Assembly (NCBI RefSeq): GCF_028290205.1
Contig: NZ_JAQGKF010000146.1
Coordinates: 1-48,051 of the forward strand
Direction: 5' to 3'
DNA from: Enterovirga sp.
Lineage (GTDB): Bacteria; Pseudomonadota; Alphaproteobacteria; Rhizobiales; Beijerinckiaceae
DNA length: 48,051 nucleotides
Shown in pieces: positions 38,351 through 48,049 of this stretch (position 1 is its first letter; the number at the start of each line of letters is the position of its first letter). The notes beneath the pieces were generated by a model, which did no database searches, was not told the DNA's origin, and saw only the letters and a list, made by a program, of their open reading frames with translations. The position numbers and the translations under genes are program-made.

Positions 38351-39511
38351 TCAGAAGGCCGGGAGGGTGACCTTCCCGTCCTTGATCTGGATCACGTAGA
38401 CGTTGGGGACGTTCTGGCCGCTTTCCTTGCCGGCCGGACCGGATTTCTCGAAGGCGATGTCGCCGTTCGCGCCCTTCACCTTCACCTTCCAGAACGCTTG
38501 CTGGATGGCCTTCGGCTCGGCCTTGCCGGCTTCCTTGATGGCGGCTGCGATCGTCAGGATGCCGTCATAGCCCCGGAAACCTTCGGTCAGGCCGGCGAAC
38601 TGGTAGCCGCGCTTCTTCCACTCGTTCACGAGCCCGACCGCGACGTCGGCATTCGGCGCGTTCTCGGGGAACCAGGGCGTGAAGAAGACCAGATGGTAGC
38701 TGCCCTCGGCGGCCGGCCCGGCATGTTCGATCAGCTGATCGGGCGCCTGCGATCCGCCGGTCGTGATGATGCGCTGCGTGAGCCGCAGCGCCTGCGCCTG
38801 GCGGAGAACCAGGGTGAGCTGCTCGACGCTCGTGGTGATGAACAGGGTGTCGGCGTCACTCGCCTTGATCTTGGCGAGCTGTGCGCTGACGTCCTGCGCC
38901 GTCGGGTCCATCCGCTCAACAACGCCGACCGTGCCGCCATGGCTCTTCACGAGCTCGCTGAACTTGGTCGCCGCGTCGATGCCGAAATCGTTGTTGACGA
39001 CCAGGAAGTTGGCTCTCTTGATGGCGAACTTGTCGATTTTCTTCGCGAAGTCCTTGGTCTCCATCGAGGTGGTCGGCGCGATCCGGAAGATCCAGGGATT
39101 GCCGGATTCGGTGATCTTGCCGGACGACGACGTCTCGACCACCATCGGCACTTCGTATTCCATCAGCTTGGGCATCACGGCGAGCGTGAAGGTGGAGCTC
39201 CAGGCGCCGAGCATCACGGGGACCTTGTCCCGCACGATCAGCTTCTCGGCCGCGGCCGCGGCCTCGGTCGGGTTGCTCTTGTTGTCCTCGATGACGAGCT
39301 CGATCTTGCTGCCGAGGATGCCGCCGGCCGCGTTGATCTGGTCCGCCGCGATGCGGGCCCCGTTCGTGACGTACTGGCCCGAGGCCGCGACTGGGCCGGT
39401 GAGGGGCTGGTTGACGCCGATCTTGATCGTGCCCTGAGCGAGCGCCGGTAACGCAAGCAGGCTGGCGGCCCCGCTCATCAGCAACGCTGCAACGCTGGTG
39501 CGAATAATCAT
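38351..39511 (-). CDS. livK: Liv-type ABC transporter periplasmic binding protein
   Basis: 386-residue binding protein of the branched-chain amino acid type. A Sec signal peptide (about 1-25, ending LPALAQ) is followed by IKIGVNQPLTGPVAASGQYVTNGARIAADQINAAGGILG, here recognisable by its PLTGPVA and INAAGG motifs. The ATG at 39511 comes eight bases after AAAGGG; a longer reading upstream is not signal-like. It heads the livKHMGF-Rieske operon and is divergent from the molybdenum hydroxylase operon, which hints at a shared substrate. Confidence 0.94.
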   Translation of the reverse strand: MIIRTSVAALLMSGAASLLALPALAQGTIKIGVNQPLTGPVAASGQYVTNGARIAADQINAAGGILGSKIELVIEDNKSNPTEAAAAAEKLIVRDKVPVMLGAWSSTFTLAVMPKLMEYEVPMVVETSSSGKITESGNPWIFRIAPTTSMETKDFAKKIDKFAIKRANFLVVNNDFGIDAATKFSELVKSHGGTVGVVERMDPTAQDVSAQLAKIKASDADTLFITTSVEQLTLVLRQAQALRLTQRIITTGGSQAPDQLIEHAGPAAEGSYHLVFFTPWFPENAPNADVAVGLVNEWKKRGYQFAGLTEGFRGYDGILTIAAAIKEAGKAEPKAIQQAFWKVKVKGANGDIAFEKSGPAGKESGQNVPNVYVIQIKDGKVTLPAF

Positions 39512-39595
39512 CGAGCGAACCCTTTCTGCTGTCGGCCACGGCAGGCCGCCCGTTGCCGGTGCGAGTATCGCTTGCAGAAGCAGCAACGGCATGAA

Positions 39596-39624
39596 GCGTA
39601 TGCAAGTACCGCCACGCTTGTCAA
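39596..39624 (-). promoter_or_regulatory. Candidate livK promoter
   Basis: On the reverse strand a perfect TTGACA (39624-39619), a 17-base spacer, then ATACGC (39601-39596), about 85 bases upstream of the livK start. Confidence 0.55.
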
Positions 39625-39656
39625 ACGCGGCCGTGACGCTTTTTCTCGCACCTTAT

Positions 39657-39735
39657 GTTGATTGCGAGGTCAACGTGCCCGGTTGACAGTGGAACCGCGT
39701 TCTCGCACCATGCAAGAAGTTGCACCGGCGTCAAC
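39657..39735 (+). promoter_or_regulatory. Mo hydroxylase promoter with four GTTGAC/GTCAAC half-sites
   Basis: TTGACA (39683-39688), a 17-base spacer and CACCAT (39706-39711) form a probable promoter for the hydroxylase operon. Half-sites occur at 39657-39661 (GTTGA), 39669-39674 (GTCAAC), 39682-39687 (GTTGAC, overlapping the -35) and 39730-39735 (GTCAAC). Pairs one/two and two/three are inverted repeats. The whole gap 39512-39822 holds this region and the livK promoter and no other gene. Confidence 0.5.
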
Positions 39736-39822
39736 ATGGGACCGGTTCATGATGCTTGGCTTGAGACCCCGCCTCCGTCTCCCGAGGTCGCCCGGCGACG
39801 CATGTTTCGGGCCGCGGCTCCG

Positions 39823-42225
39823 ATGACGCGCAGCGCGGCCCAGGGCGACGCGACCCCGGGGCAGGGCGTCGGCGCACGGCTTCTCCGCAAGGAGGACGAC
39901 CGCTTTCTGCGCGGCCGAGGCCGTTTTGTGGGCGATCTCAAGCTGCCCGGCATGCGCGAAGTAGCGTTTGCCCGCAGCCCGGTCGCCCATGGCCGCATCC
40001 TGGAGATCAGGATCCCGCCCGACCTGAGGGGAACGGTGTTCACGGCCAAGGACCTGGTGGGCGTGAAGCCCATCCGGGCCGTGTCCGGCCTGCCCGGGTT
40101 CAGGCCGTCCGAGCAGCCCGCGCTCGCGACCGACAAGGTCCGATACGTCGGCGAGCCCATTGCCATGTGCACGGGGCGCAGCCGGGCGGAAGCGGAGGAC
40201 GCCGCGGCCCGGATCGAGGTCGATTTCGCCGAGGAGCCCGCGGTCAGCGACATGCTGCTGGGGCGCAGGCCCGACGCGCCGCGGCTGCACGCGGACTGGC
40301 CCGACAACGTCTATCTCGAGAGCCTGGTCGTCGGCGGCGAGAGTTTCACGGGGCTCGATGCGGCCGTGAAGATCACCCGCGAGTTCAGGACCTCGCGGCA
40401 ATGCATGTCGCCCATGGAGGGCAAGGGCGTCCTGGCGCATTGGGACACCCGGCGCGAACAGCTCATTGTCGAGACCTCGACGCAGATGCCGCACATCATC
40501 CGCAACGGCTTCTGCGACTTTCTCGGGCTCGAGCAGAGGCAGGTCCGGGTTGCGGCCCCGGATGTCGGCGGCGGCTTCGGCCACAAGGGCGTGCTGTCGC
40601 CTGAGGAATTGTGCGTCGCCTGGGGGGCGCGCGCCCTTGGGCAGCCGCTGCGCTGGATCGAGGACCGGCGCGAGCAGCTCACCGCCAACGCGAATTGCCG
40701 CGAGCACCATTACATCGTCACCGCCTATGCCGACGCCCGAGGCAAGCTGCTCGCCCTCGAGGCGGAGGCGAGCGTCGATGCCGGCGCCTATTCGGCCTTC
40801 CCGTTCACGGGCGGCATCGAGGCGGCCCAGATCGCCAGCATCCTGCCCGGACCCTATGACTTCCCGCGCTATCGCTGCCGCACCTGGTCGGTCGCCAGCA
40901 ACAAGCCGCCGATCCTGCCCTATCGGGGCGTGGCCCGCACCGGCGTCTGCTTCGCCATGGAGCTCATGCTGGACGCGATCGCCCGCGAGGTCGGACGCGA
41001 GCCCTACGAGATCAGGCTCGAAAACCTCGTCCGGCCCGAGCAGATGCCGTTCGACAACATCACCAACAAGCATTTCGACAGCGGCGACTATCCGGAATGC
41101 CTGCGCCGGCTGGTGGCCGCGATCGACATTCCGGCCGTGCGCGAGCGCCAGCGCCTCGGCGAGCCGGACGGGCGGCTGATCGGCCTGGGTCTCAGCATCT
41201 ACAACGAGCAGGCCGCGCACGGCATGTCCGTCTATGGCGCCTGGGGCATTCCCATCCTGCCCGGCTACGAGCAGGCGACCGCCCGCATCCTGCCGGATGG
41301 CGGGCTCGAGATCCGGGCCGGCATCCAGAGCCACGGCCAGGGGCTCGAGACGACGCTGGCCCAGGTGGCGAACGAGATCCTGGGCATCGACCCGGCCCGC
41401 GTCTCGGTGATCCACGGCGACACGGAGACCTCGCCCTACTCGCCCGGCACCTACGCCTCGCGCAGCATGGTGATGGCCGGCGGTGCGGGCGCGACCGCCG
41501 GCCGGCAGCTCGTGCCGCGCCTCGCTACGATCGGGGCGAGCCTGCTCCAGGCCGACCCGTCGCAGGTGCGGTTCGAGGGCGGGCATGTGCGGAGCGCGTC
41601 GGGCAGCGTCAGCATCGAGGCCATCGCCCGGACCTGGTACTTGCAGCCGCACGAGCTGCCGGCGGACGTGGACCGCGGCGGGCTCGAGGTCACGGCCGGC
41701 TACCGGGCGGAGCGCGACAGCGGCACGTTCAGCTACGGGGCGCATGCCGCGCTGGTGGCGGTCGAGCCCCGCACCGGCGAGATCGAGCTGCTCCGCTACG
41801 TGGTGGTTGAGGACGGCGGCGTCCTCGTCAATCCCATGATCGTGGACGGCCAGATCTATGGCGGCGTGGCCCAGGGGATCGGCACCGCCCTCTACGAGGA
41901 GATGCGGTTCGACGCGGCCGGCCAGCCGCTCGCCTCGACCTTGGCCGATTACCTTCTGCCCGGCTCCGTCGAGGTTCCGGATGTGCAGATCCTGCACATG
42001 GAGACCCCGTCGCCCTACACCGAGTTCGGCGTGAAGGGGATCGGGGAGGGCGGTGCGATCGGCCCGCCGGCCGCCATCGCCAACGCGGTCAACGATGCGC
42101 TCCGATCCTTCGGCGTGGAGGTCACGAGCCTTCCCGTCACGCCGCGACGGGTGGTGGAGGCCATCGCCGCGCGGTCCAGCGGAGCCCCGCAGCCGACGCT
42201 GAGCACTGGGTTCGAACGCGCATGA
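39823..42225 (+). CDS. Molybdenum hydroxylase large subunit (xanthine dehydrogenase/CoxL family)
   Basis: Catalytic subunit that binds molybdenum-pterin cytosine dinucleotide and hydroxylates a substrate with water. From 39823 it has 800 residues. It opens with GVGARLLRKEDDRFLRGRGRF, has PYRGVAR at 366-372 in place of the AYXCSFR loop of true CO dehydrogenase, and the catalytic glutamate Glu742 in GIGEGGAIG. So it is a CoxL relative, not form I CO dehydrogenase. In-frame ATGs also occur at 39736 and 39802, but the GC-rich third-position pattern of coding DNA begins only near 39823. It overlaps the FAD subunit gene by four bases. Confidence 0.88.
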   Translation: MTRSAAQGDATPGQGVGARLLRKEDDRFLRGRGRFVGDLKLPGMREVAFARSPVAHGRILEIRIPPDLRGTVFTAKDLVGVKPIRAVSGLPGFRPSEQPALATDKVRYVGEPIAMCTGRSRAEAEDAAARIEVDFAEEPAVSDMLLGRRPDAPRLHADWPDNVYLESLVVGGESFTGLDAAVKITREFRTSRQCMSPMEGKGVLAHWDTRREQLIVETSTQMPHIIRNGFCDFLGLEQRQVRVAAPDVGGGFGHKGVLSPEELCVAWGARALGQPLRWIEDRREQLTANANCREHHYIVTAYADARGKLLALEAEASVDAGAYSAFPFTGGIEAAQIASILPGPYDFPRYRCRTWSVASNKPPILPYRGVARTGVCFAMELMLDAIAREVGREPYEIRLENLVRPEQMPFDNITNKHFDSGDYPECLRRLVAAIDIPAVRERQRLGEPDGRLIGLGLSIYNEQAAHGMSVYGAWGIPILPGYEQATARILPDGGLEIRAGIQSHGQGLETTLAQVANEILGIDPARVSVIHGDTETSPYSPGTYASRSMVMAGGAGATAGRQLVPRLATIGASLLQADPSQVRFEGGHVRSASGSVSIEAIARTWYLQPHELPADVDRGGLEVTAGYRAERDSGTFSYGAHAALVAVEPRTGEIELLRYVVVEDGGVLVNPMIVDGQIYGGVAQGIGTALYEEMRFDAAGQPLASTLADYLLPGSVEVPDVQILHMETPSPYTEFGVKGIGEGGAIGPPAAIANAVNDALRSFGVEVTSLPVTPRRVVEAIAARSSGAPQPTLSTGFERA

Positions 42226-43040
42226 AGCCCGCAGCCTTCGATTACGTTCGGCCGGACCGGCTCGAGGACGCCGCCGATCTGCTCGCCGAGGACGGGGTCG
42301 GGACCAAGATCGTGTCCGGCGCGCAGTCGCTCGGCCCGATGCTCAATCTCCGGCTCGTCCGGCCCGGCCGGCTGCTCGACGTGACAGCCATCCCGGCCCT
42401 CCGCACCGTCGAGGATGCCGGCGACGCCGTGGTCATCGGCGCCTGCATCACGCATGCCGATATCGAGGACGGCCGCGTGCCGGACGCGTGGGGCGGCATG
42501 CTCCGGCAGCTCGCGTCGGGCATCGCCTACCGGGCGGTGCGCAACCGCGGCACCGTCGGGGGCAGCCTGTGCCACGCCGATCCGGCGGCCGATTGGCTGT
42601 CGATCCTGACCGCGCTCGGCGCCGAGGCCCGCCTTTATTCCCGGCGGGGCCGCCGCACCGTGGCGCTCGAAAGCTTCGTGCTCGGCGCCTTCGAGACGGC
42701 CCTCGCGGCGGACGAGATCCTGGAGGCGGTGCGAATCCCCAAGCTCTCCGGGCGGGCCCGCTGGGGCTACTCGAAATCGTGCCGCAAGGCAGGCGAGTTC
42801 GCGCATGCCATCGGGGTCGTGGTGGACGACCCCGAAACGGGCCGCTGCCGGGCCGTGATCGGCGCCACCGAAACCCCGCCCATCCTGGTCGCCGACGCGC
42901 GCGGGCTCCTGTCCGGAGACGGGACGGTCCAGGCCGATTGGGTCCTCCGCCTGCTCGGTGAAGCCGGGATGCAGGATCCCTTTGAGCAGCAGATTCACCT
43001 GGTGGCGCTGGAACGCGCCGGAGCTCAGGCGCGCCTATGA
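42222..43040 (+). CDS. Molybdenum hydroxylase FAD-binding subunit (CoxM family)
   Basis: 272-residue medium subunit that takes electrons from the FeS clusters to FAD. Seen: the two FAD loops, GAQSLGPMLNLRL near 33-45 and TVGGSLCHADPAADW near 110-125, and the family's C-terminal CO_deh_flav_C domain. Its end overlaps the next gene by four bases (ATGA). Confidence 0.92.
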   Translation: MKPAAFDYVRPDRLEDAADLLAEDGVGTKIVSGAQSLGPMLNLRLVRPGRLLDVTAIPALRTVEDAGDAVVIGACITHADIEDGRVPDAWGGMLRQLASGIAYRAVRNRGTVGGSLCHADPAADWLSILTALGAEARLYSRRGRRTVALESFVLGAFETALAADEILEAVRIPKLSGRARWGYSKSCRKAGEFAHAIGVVVDDPETGRCRAVIGATETPPILVADARGLLSGDGTVQADWVLRLLGEAGMQDPFEQQIHLVALERAGAQARL

Positions 43041-44272
43041 CTACCCGCAGCATTGAGCTCACGGTCAACGGCACGGTCTGCAGGGCCGAGGTCGAGCCCC
43101 GCACCGCGTTGGCGGATTTCCTGCGCGACGACCTTCTGCTGACCGGAACCCATCTCGGCTGCGAGCATGGCGTCTGCGGTGCCTGCACCGTGAACATCGA
43201 CGGCGTCCCGGCGCGGTCGTGCATCACCTACGCGGTGCTGTGCGACAAGGCGCATGTGACCACCATCGAGGGCTTCGACGGTGACGAGGTGGTGGGCCGG
43301 CTGCGGCAGGCCTTCTCGGAAGAACACGGGCTCCAATGCGGCTTCTGCACGCCCGGCATGATCGCGACGGCGCGCGACATCGTGCTCCGGCTGCCCGAGG
43401 CCGACGATGCGCGGGTCCGGCTGGAGCTCAGCGGCAACCTGTGCCGCTGCACCGGCTATTCGGGCATCGTGCGGGCCATCCGCCGGGTGCTGGACGAGCG
43501 CAAGCTCGCGGGCCAACCGGCGGTCAACGCCCGCACGCGGCTCGGCCCCGCAGGCTCGGGCCATGCGGGGGCCAGTCTCGGGCGGGAGCGGGTCGGGGCA
43601 GGGGCCGCGCCGGCGCCGGCCGAAGCGGCGCTGCCCGCGCCGTCGCAGGGCTCCGTCGCGGCCCTGCCAGGCGACAAGCTGTCAGGCGACGCCAAGCCGA
43701 GTGTCGCGGTGCGCCACTCCTTCGTGGTGCCGGAGCGGCGCGACCGGGTCTGGGCCTTCTTCGAGAACGTCGAGGACGTGGTCGCCTGCATGCCGGGCGC
43801 CTCGCTGACCGAGGCCACTCCGGACGGCCGCCTGTCGGGGCAGATGAGCGTCCGTTTGGGGCCGATCTCGGCGACGTTTCTAGGCAATGCGGAGATCGCG
43901 CGCGATCCGGCCCGCTATTCCGGCACCATTCGGGGCCATGGCCGCGACCGCACCAGCGGGTCCGGCAGCACGGGCGAGATCCGCTACGCGCTGGTCGATG
44001 AGGGCGAGCGCACCCGGGTCGACATCGACGTGACGGCGAGCCTCACGGGAACGCTGGCGCAATTCGGACGGCTCGGCCTCGTGAACGACCTCGTCCGCCG
44101 GCTCACCGACGCGTTTTCGGCCAACCTCCAGGCGCGCTTGCGGCCCGGGGAGCCGGGCGGCGCGGCTGGCGAGGCCTTGGCGCAGCCGGCCCGGCTGGAC
44201 CTCGCCTCCATGCTCCTGGCCGTCATCGGGGCGCGCTTGCGCCTCATTGCAAATCGCTTGCGAGGACGCTGA
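43037..44272 (+). CDS. Fusion of CoxS-type [2Fe-2S] subunit and CoxG/SRPBCC domain
   Basis: 411-residue fusion protein. Residues 1-160 are a standard small subunit with two [2Fe-2S] clusters: Cys42, 47, 50 and 62 (ferredoxin type) and Cys101, 104, 136 and 138 (CGFC, CRC). A low-complexity Ala/Pro/Gly linker (about 160-220) joins it to a CoxG-like SRPBCC domain (about 222-365; FVVPERRDRVWAFFENVEDVVACMPG). The C-terminus (386-411) is a hydrophobic and basic helix. CoxG recruits CO dehydrogenase to the membrane in Oligotropha; here the anchor would be part of the enzyme. Both parts are in frame without a stop. Confidence 0.92.
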   Translation: MTTRSIELTVNGTVCRAEVEPRTALADFLRDDLLLTGTHLGCEHGVCGACTVNIDGVPARSCITYAVLCDKAHVTTIEGFDGDEVVGRLRQAFSEEHGLQCGFCTPGMIATARDIVLRLPEADDARVRLELSGNLCRCTGYSGIVRAIRRVLDERKLAGQPAVNARTRLGPAGSGHAGASLGRERVGAGAAPAPAEAALPAPSQGSVAALPGDKLSGDAKPSVAVRHSFVVPERRDRVWAFFENVEDVVACMPGASLTEATPDGRLSGQMSVRLGPISATFLGNAEIARDPARYSGTIRGHGRDRTSGSGSTGEIRYALVDEGERTRVDIDVTASLTGTLAQFGRLGLVNDLVRRLTDAFSANLQARLRPGEPGGAAGEALAQPARLDLASMLLAVIGARLRLIANRLRGR

Positions 44273-44293
44273 GTTCGCGATCACGGGGGCACC

Positions 44294-44310
44294 GGCGAAT
44301 CGCATTCGCC
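44294..44310 (+). promoter_or_regulatory. Palindrome upstream of the XRE-cupin gene
   Basis: GGCGAAT-CGC-ATTCGCC, a perfect inverted repeat of 7 bases with a 3-base centre, 52 bases before the regulator gene. It could be an autoregulatory operator. A transcript hairpin is the alternative. Confidence 0.35.
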
Positions 44311-44362
44311 CCGGGCGCCGCTGCAAGGCTCGCCTTCCCCGGGCAGCGTCGAAGGAACGGTC

Positions 44363-44992
44363 ATGGCAAGAGCACCGGCGCGCGCCGAGAGCGCGCCCGC
44401 ACGAAGAAAGTCGCGGCTGCGCGAGACGGATCTCCATCTCGGGTTGTCGATCCGTCATGCCCGCACCCTGAAGGGGATGCGGCTGCGCGATCTGGCCGAG
44501 AAGTCCGGCTATTCCGAAAGCCTGATCTCCCGCATCGAGAACGACAAGACCACGCCGTCGCTGCACACGCTGCATCATCTCGCTCGGGCGCTCGATCTGA
44601 CCGTGGCCGATCTCCTGAGCCAGGAATCGGAGCAGAGCCTGGTGGTCATGCAGGCGGGCGCGCGGCCGACCATCGGCCGCCCAGCCCTTCCCGGACAGGA
44701 GACGAGCGGTGTTGTCGCCGAGGTGATGATCCCCCTCGGCCGCAGTTCGCAGCTCCAGGCGTTCCTGATCCGTCTCGAACCGGGCGCCTCGGGGAGCGGC
44801 AAGCGGCAGCACGAGGGGGAGGAGGTCGGCTATGTGGTGCGGGGCGAATTGCTGCTGACCGTCGGTGACGCGTCCTATTCCCTGTCCGAGGGCGACAGCT
44901 TCTTCTTTCCGTCCCGCGAGCTGCACGATTTCAGCAACCCCGGCCCAGACATCACCGAAGTGGTCTGGACGAACACACCCGCGACCCTGTGA
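44363..44992 (+). CDS. XRE-family regulator with C-terminal cupin domain
   Basis: 209-residue regulator. Residues about 25-85 form an XRE helix-turn-helix (IRHARTLKGMRLRDLAEKSG, then SESLISRIENDKTTPSL); residues about 125-203 form a cupin barrel likely to bind an effector (HEGEEVGYVVRGELLLTVG). Such proteins often control nearby catabolic or uptake genes. AAGGA precedes the ATG. It lies 90 bases after the hydroxylase genes, on the same strand, and is a candidate regulator of the cluster. Confidence 0.92.
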   Translation: MARAPARAESAPARRKSRLRETDLHLGLSIRHARTLKGMRLRDLAEKSGYSESLISRIENDKTTPSLHTLHHLARALDLTVADLLSQESEQSLVVMQAGARPTIGRPALPGQETSGVVAEVMIPLGRSSQLQAFLIRLEPGASGSGKRQHEGEEVGYVVRGELLLTVGDASYSLSEGDSFFFPSRELHDFSNPGPDITEVVWTNTPATL

Positions 44993-45094
44993 GCGGGATC
45001 GCGTCTCCGGGCGGGATGGCAAGCCGGACGGGTTTCGGTACTGTCCCGCCGCCGACGGCCGTGCAGGTTCGCGGCTCAGGGAGGTGAGGGTGGC

Positions 45095-45874
45095 ATGGCG
45101 GGCAGCGTCGAGCTGAGTCGTGACGAGGCCTGCGCGGTCATCCAGATCTCAAATCCCGGCAAGCTGAACGCCATCGACGCGCTCATGTGGCAGCGGTTGG
45201 CCGAGCTGCTGGCCGAACTCACGGCCGATGGTGATCTCCGCTGCCTGGTGCTGCGCGGGGCCGGCGACGAGGCGTTTTCCAGCGGCGCCGATATCGGGGA
45301 TTTCGCGGAACGGCGGTCCAATTCAGCCCAGGCGATCGCCTTTGCCGAGCCGGTGCACCGCGCCTTTGCCACGCTGCAGGCCTTCCCCGTCCCGACACTG
45401 GCGGCCATCACGGGGGTCTGCGCCGGGGGCGGCCTCGAACTCGCGGCCTGCTGCGACCTGCGGGTCTGCACCACCGAGAGCCGCTTCGGCATCCCGATCA
45501 ACAAGATGGGGGCGACCCTCTGCCATGCCGAGCTGAGGCCCCTCCTGGCGGCGGTCGGGCCGAACGTGGCGCTCGAGCTGCTGCTGGAGGGCCGGATGCT
45601 CGGCGCCGACGAGGCCCTGATCAAGGGGCTGGTGACCCGCAGCGTGGCGCCGGACGCCTTCGAGGCCGAGATCGCGGCCACGGTCCGGCGGCTGGTGTCC
45701 GGCGCGCCCCTGGCGGCGCGTTGGCACAAGAGCTTCGTGCGCCGGCTGCAGCGGCCCGAGCCGCTGTCCCAGGCCGAGACCCGGGAAGGGTTCGCGTGTT
45801 TCGACACCGAGGATTACCGCCACGGCGTCCGGGCCTTTCTGGACCGCACCCGGCCCCGCTTCCAGGGTCGCTGA
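45095..45874 (+). CDS. Enoyl-CoA hydratase/isomerase (crotonase) family protein
   Basis: 259-residue crotonase-fold protein that should act on an acyl-CoA. The oxyanion-hole segments are present (FSSGADIGDF and ITGVCAGGGLELAACCD). Glu115 matches Glu144 of rat hydratase, but the second catalytic glutamate (Glu164) is replaced: the segment reads RFGIPINKMG, with Ile135 at that place. A simple hydratase reaction is therefore doubtful; isomerase, hydrolase or lyase chemistry is possible. GGAGGTG lies upstream of the start. Confidence 0.88.
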   Translation: MAGSVELSRDEACAVIQISNPGKLNAIDALMWQRLAELLAELTADGDLRCLVLRGAGDEAFSSGADIGDFAERRSNSAQAIAFAEPVHRAFATLQAFPVPTLAAITGVCAGGGLELAACCDLRVCTTESRFGIPINKMGATLCHAELRPLLAAVGPNVALELLLEGRMLGADEALIKGLVTRSVAPDAFEAEIAATVRRLVSGAPLAARWHKSFVRRLQRPEPLSQAETREGFACFDTEDYRHGVRAFLDRTRPRFQGR

Positions 45875-45879
45875 CCTTC

Positions 45880-45899
45880 CCGGGAGCACCGCCTCCCGG
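45880..45899 (+). other. Hairpin between crotonase and SDR genes
   Basis: CCGGGAG and CTCCCGG form a perfect 7-base stem around a 6-base loop, just after the crotonase stop. There is no T-run, so it more likely shapes mRNA stability than stops transcription. Confidence 0.4.
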
Positions 45900-45934
45900 T
45901 TGCCCGTTCGACACCGAAGGCGAGGGACGAGTTC

Positions 45935-46723
45935 ATGGATCTGATGTTGCGCGGCAAGACGGCCCTGGTGACGGGGGCCTCGAAGGGGCTCGGCTACGCG
46001 GCCGCGGAGAGGCTCGCCGAGGAGGGCTGTTCCCTGCGGCTGGTGGCCCGGTCGCAGGATCTGCTCGACAAGGCCGCGGCCGAACTCACGGCCCGGCACG
46101 GCGTCGAGGTGCGGACCCGCGTGCTGGACCTGGCCAAGGTCGAGTCGATCGAGATGTTGGACCAGGAGGCGCGCGAGACGGACATCCTGGTCAATAATGC
46201 CGGCGCCATCCCGCTCGGCTCCATCGAGGAGGTCGACGACCAGCGCTGGCGCGAGTCCTGGGACCTCAAGGTGTTCGGCTACATCAACCTCACCCGCAAG
46301 GTGTACGGGGCCATGAAGGCCCGCCGCGCGCCGGGCGTGATCATCAACATCATCGGCCATGCCGGCGAGAACCTGAGCGCCAACTACCTGGCCGGCACCT
46401 CCGGCTGCGCCGCCCTGATGGCGCTGACGCGGGCGCTCGGCGCGGCGAGCCCCGAAGTCGGCATCCGGGTGGTCGGCATCAATCCGGGCGCGGTGCTGAC
46501 GGAGCGGCTCGACGGCTTCATCCGGCGGCGGGCCGAGCAGACGCTGGGCGATGCGGAGCGCTGGCCCGAACTCGTCCGCAACATGCCCTTCGGCCGGACC
46601 GGCAAGCCGAGCGAGATCGCGGATGCGGTGGCGTTTCTCGCCTCCGAACGGTCCGGCTACACCACCGGCACCATCCTGACGATCGACGGGGGGATCTCGT
46701 CCCGGGCGAATTCCTGGCTCTAG
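45935..46723 (+). CDS. Short-chain dehydrogenase/reductase, atypical active site
   Basis: 262-residue SDR-fold protein. The cofactor motif TGASKGLG (13-20) and the NNAG motif (87-90) are intact, as is the C-terminal part (NPGAVLTERL, TGTILTIDGG). The catalytic triad is not: Tyr151 is there (NYLAGTSG), but the lysine four residues later is Thr155, and the usual serine region reads NIIGHAG without serine. It may belong to a known divergent SDR subgroup or bind rather than reduce. It is the last gene of the plus-strand cluster. Confidence 0.88.
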   Translation: MDLMLRGKTALVTGASKGLGYAAAERLAEEGCSLRLVARSQDLLDKAAAELTARHGVEVRTRVLDLAKVESIEMLDQEARETDILVNNAGAIPLGSIEEVDDQRWRESWDLKVFGYINLTRKVYGAMKARRAPGVIINIIGHAGENLSANYLAGTSGCAALMALTRALGAASPEVGIRVVGINPGAVLTERLDGFIRRRAEQTLGDAERWPELVRNMPFGRTGKPSEIADAVAFLASERSGYTTGTILTIDGGISSRANSWL

Positions 46724-46731
46724 GCCTCAAT

Positions 46732-46756
46732 GCCGCGCCGACCCGGTCGGCGCGGC
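46732..46756. terminator. Bidirectional terminator hairpin
   Basis: GCCGCGCCGAC and GTCGGCGCGGC form a perfect 11-base stem around CCG, between the convergent SDR and aminotransferase genes. On the plus strand it is followed by a mildly T-rich stretch. Confidence 0.6.
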
Positions 46757-46777
46757 CTCGTCTTCAGACGGGCAGCG

Positions 46778-48049
<1,272 letters not shown>

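Noticed and set aside
39670-41997. Open reading frame of 775 codons opposite the molybdenum hydroxylase large subunit
   Set aside because: Antisense shadow with no domain and no start signal.
39823-44272. Reading the hydroxylase genes as a true CO dehydrogenase
   Set aside because: The active-site loop is PYRGVAR, not AYXCSFR, so CO oxidation is not supported.
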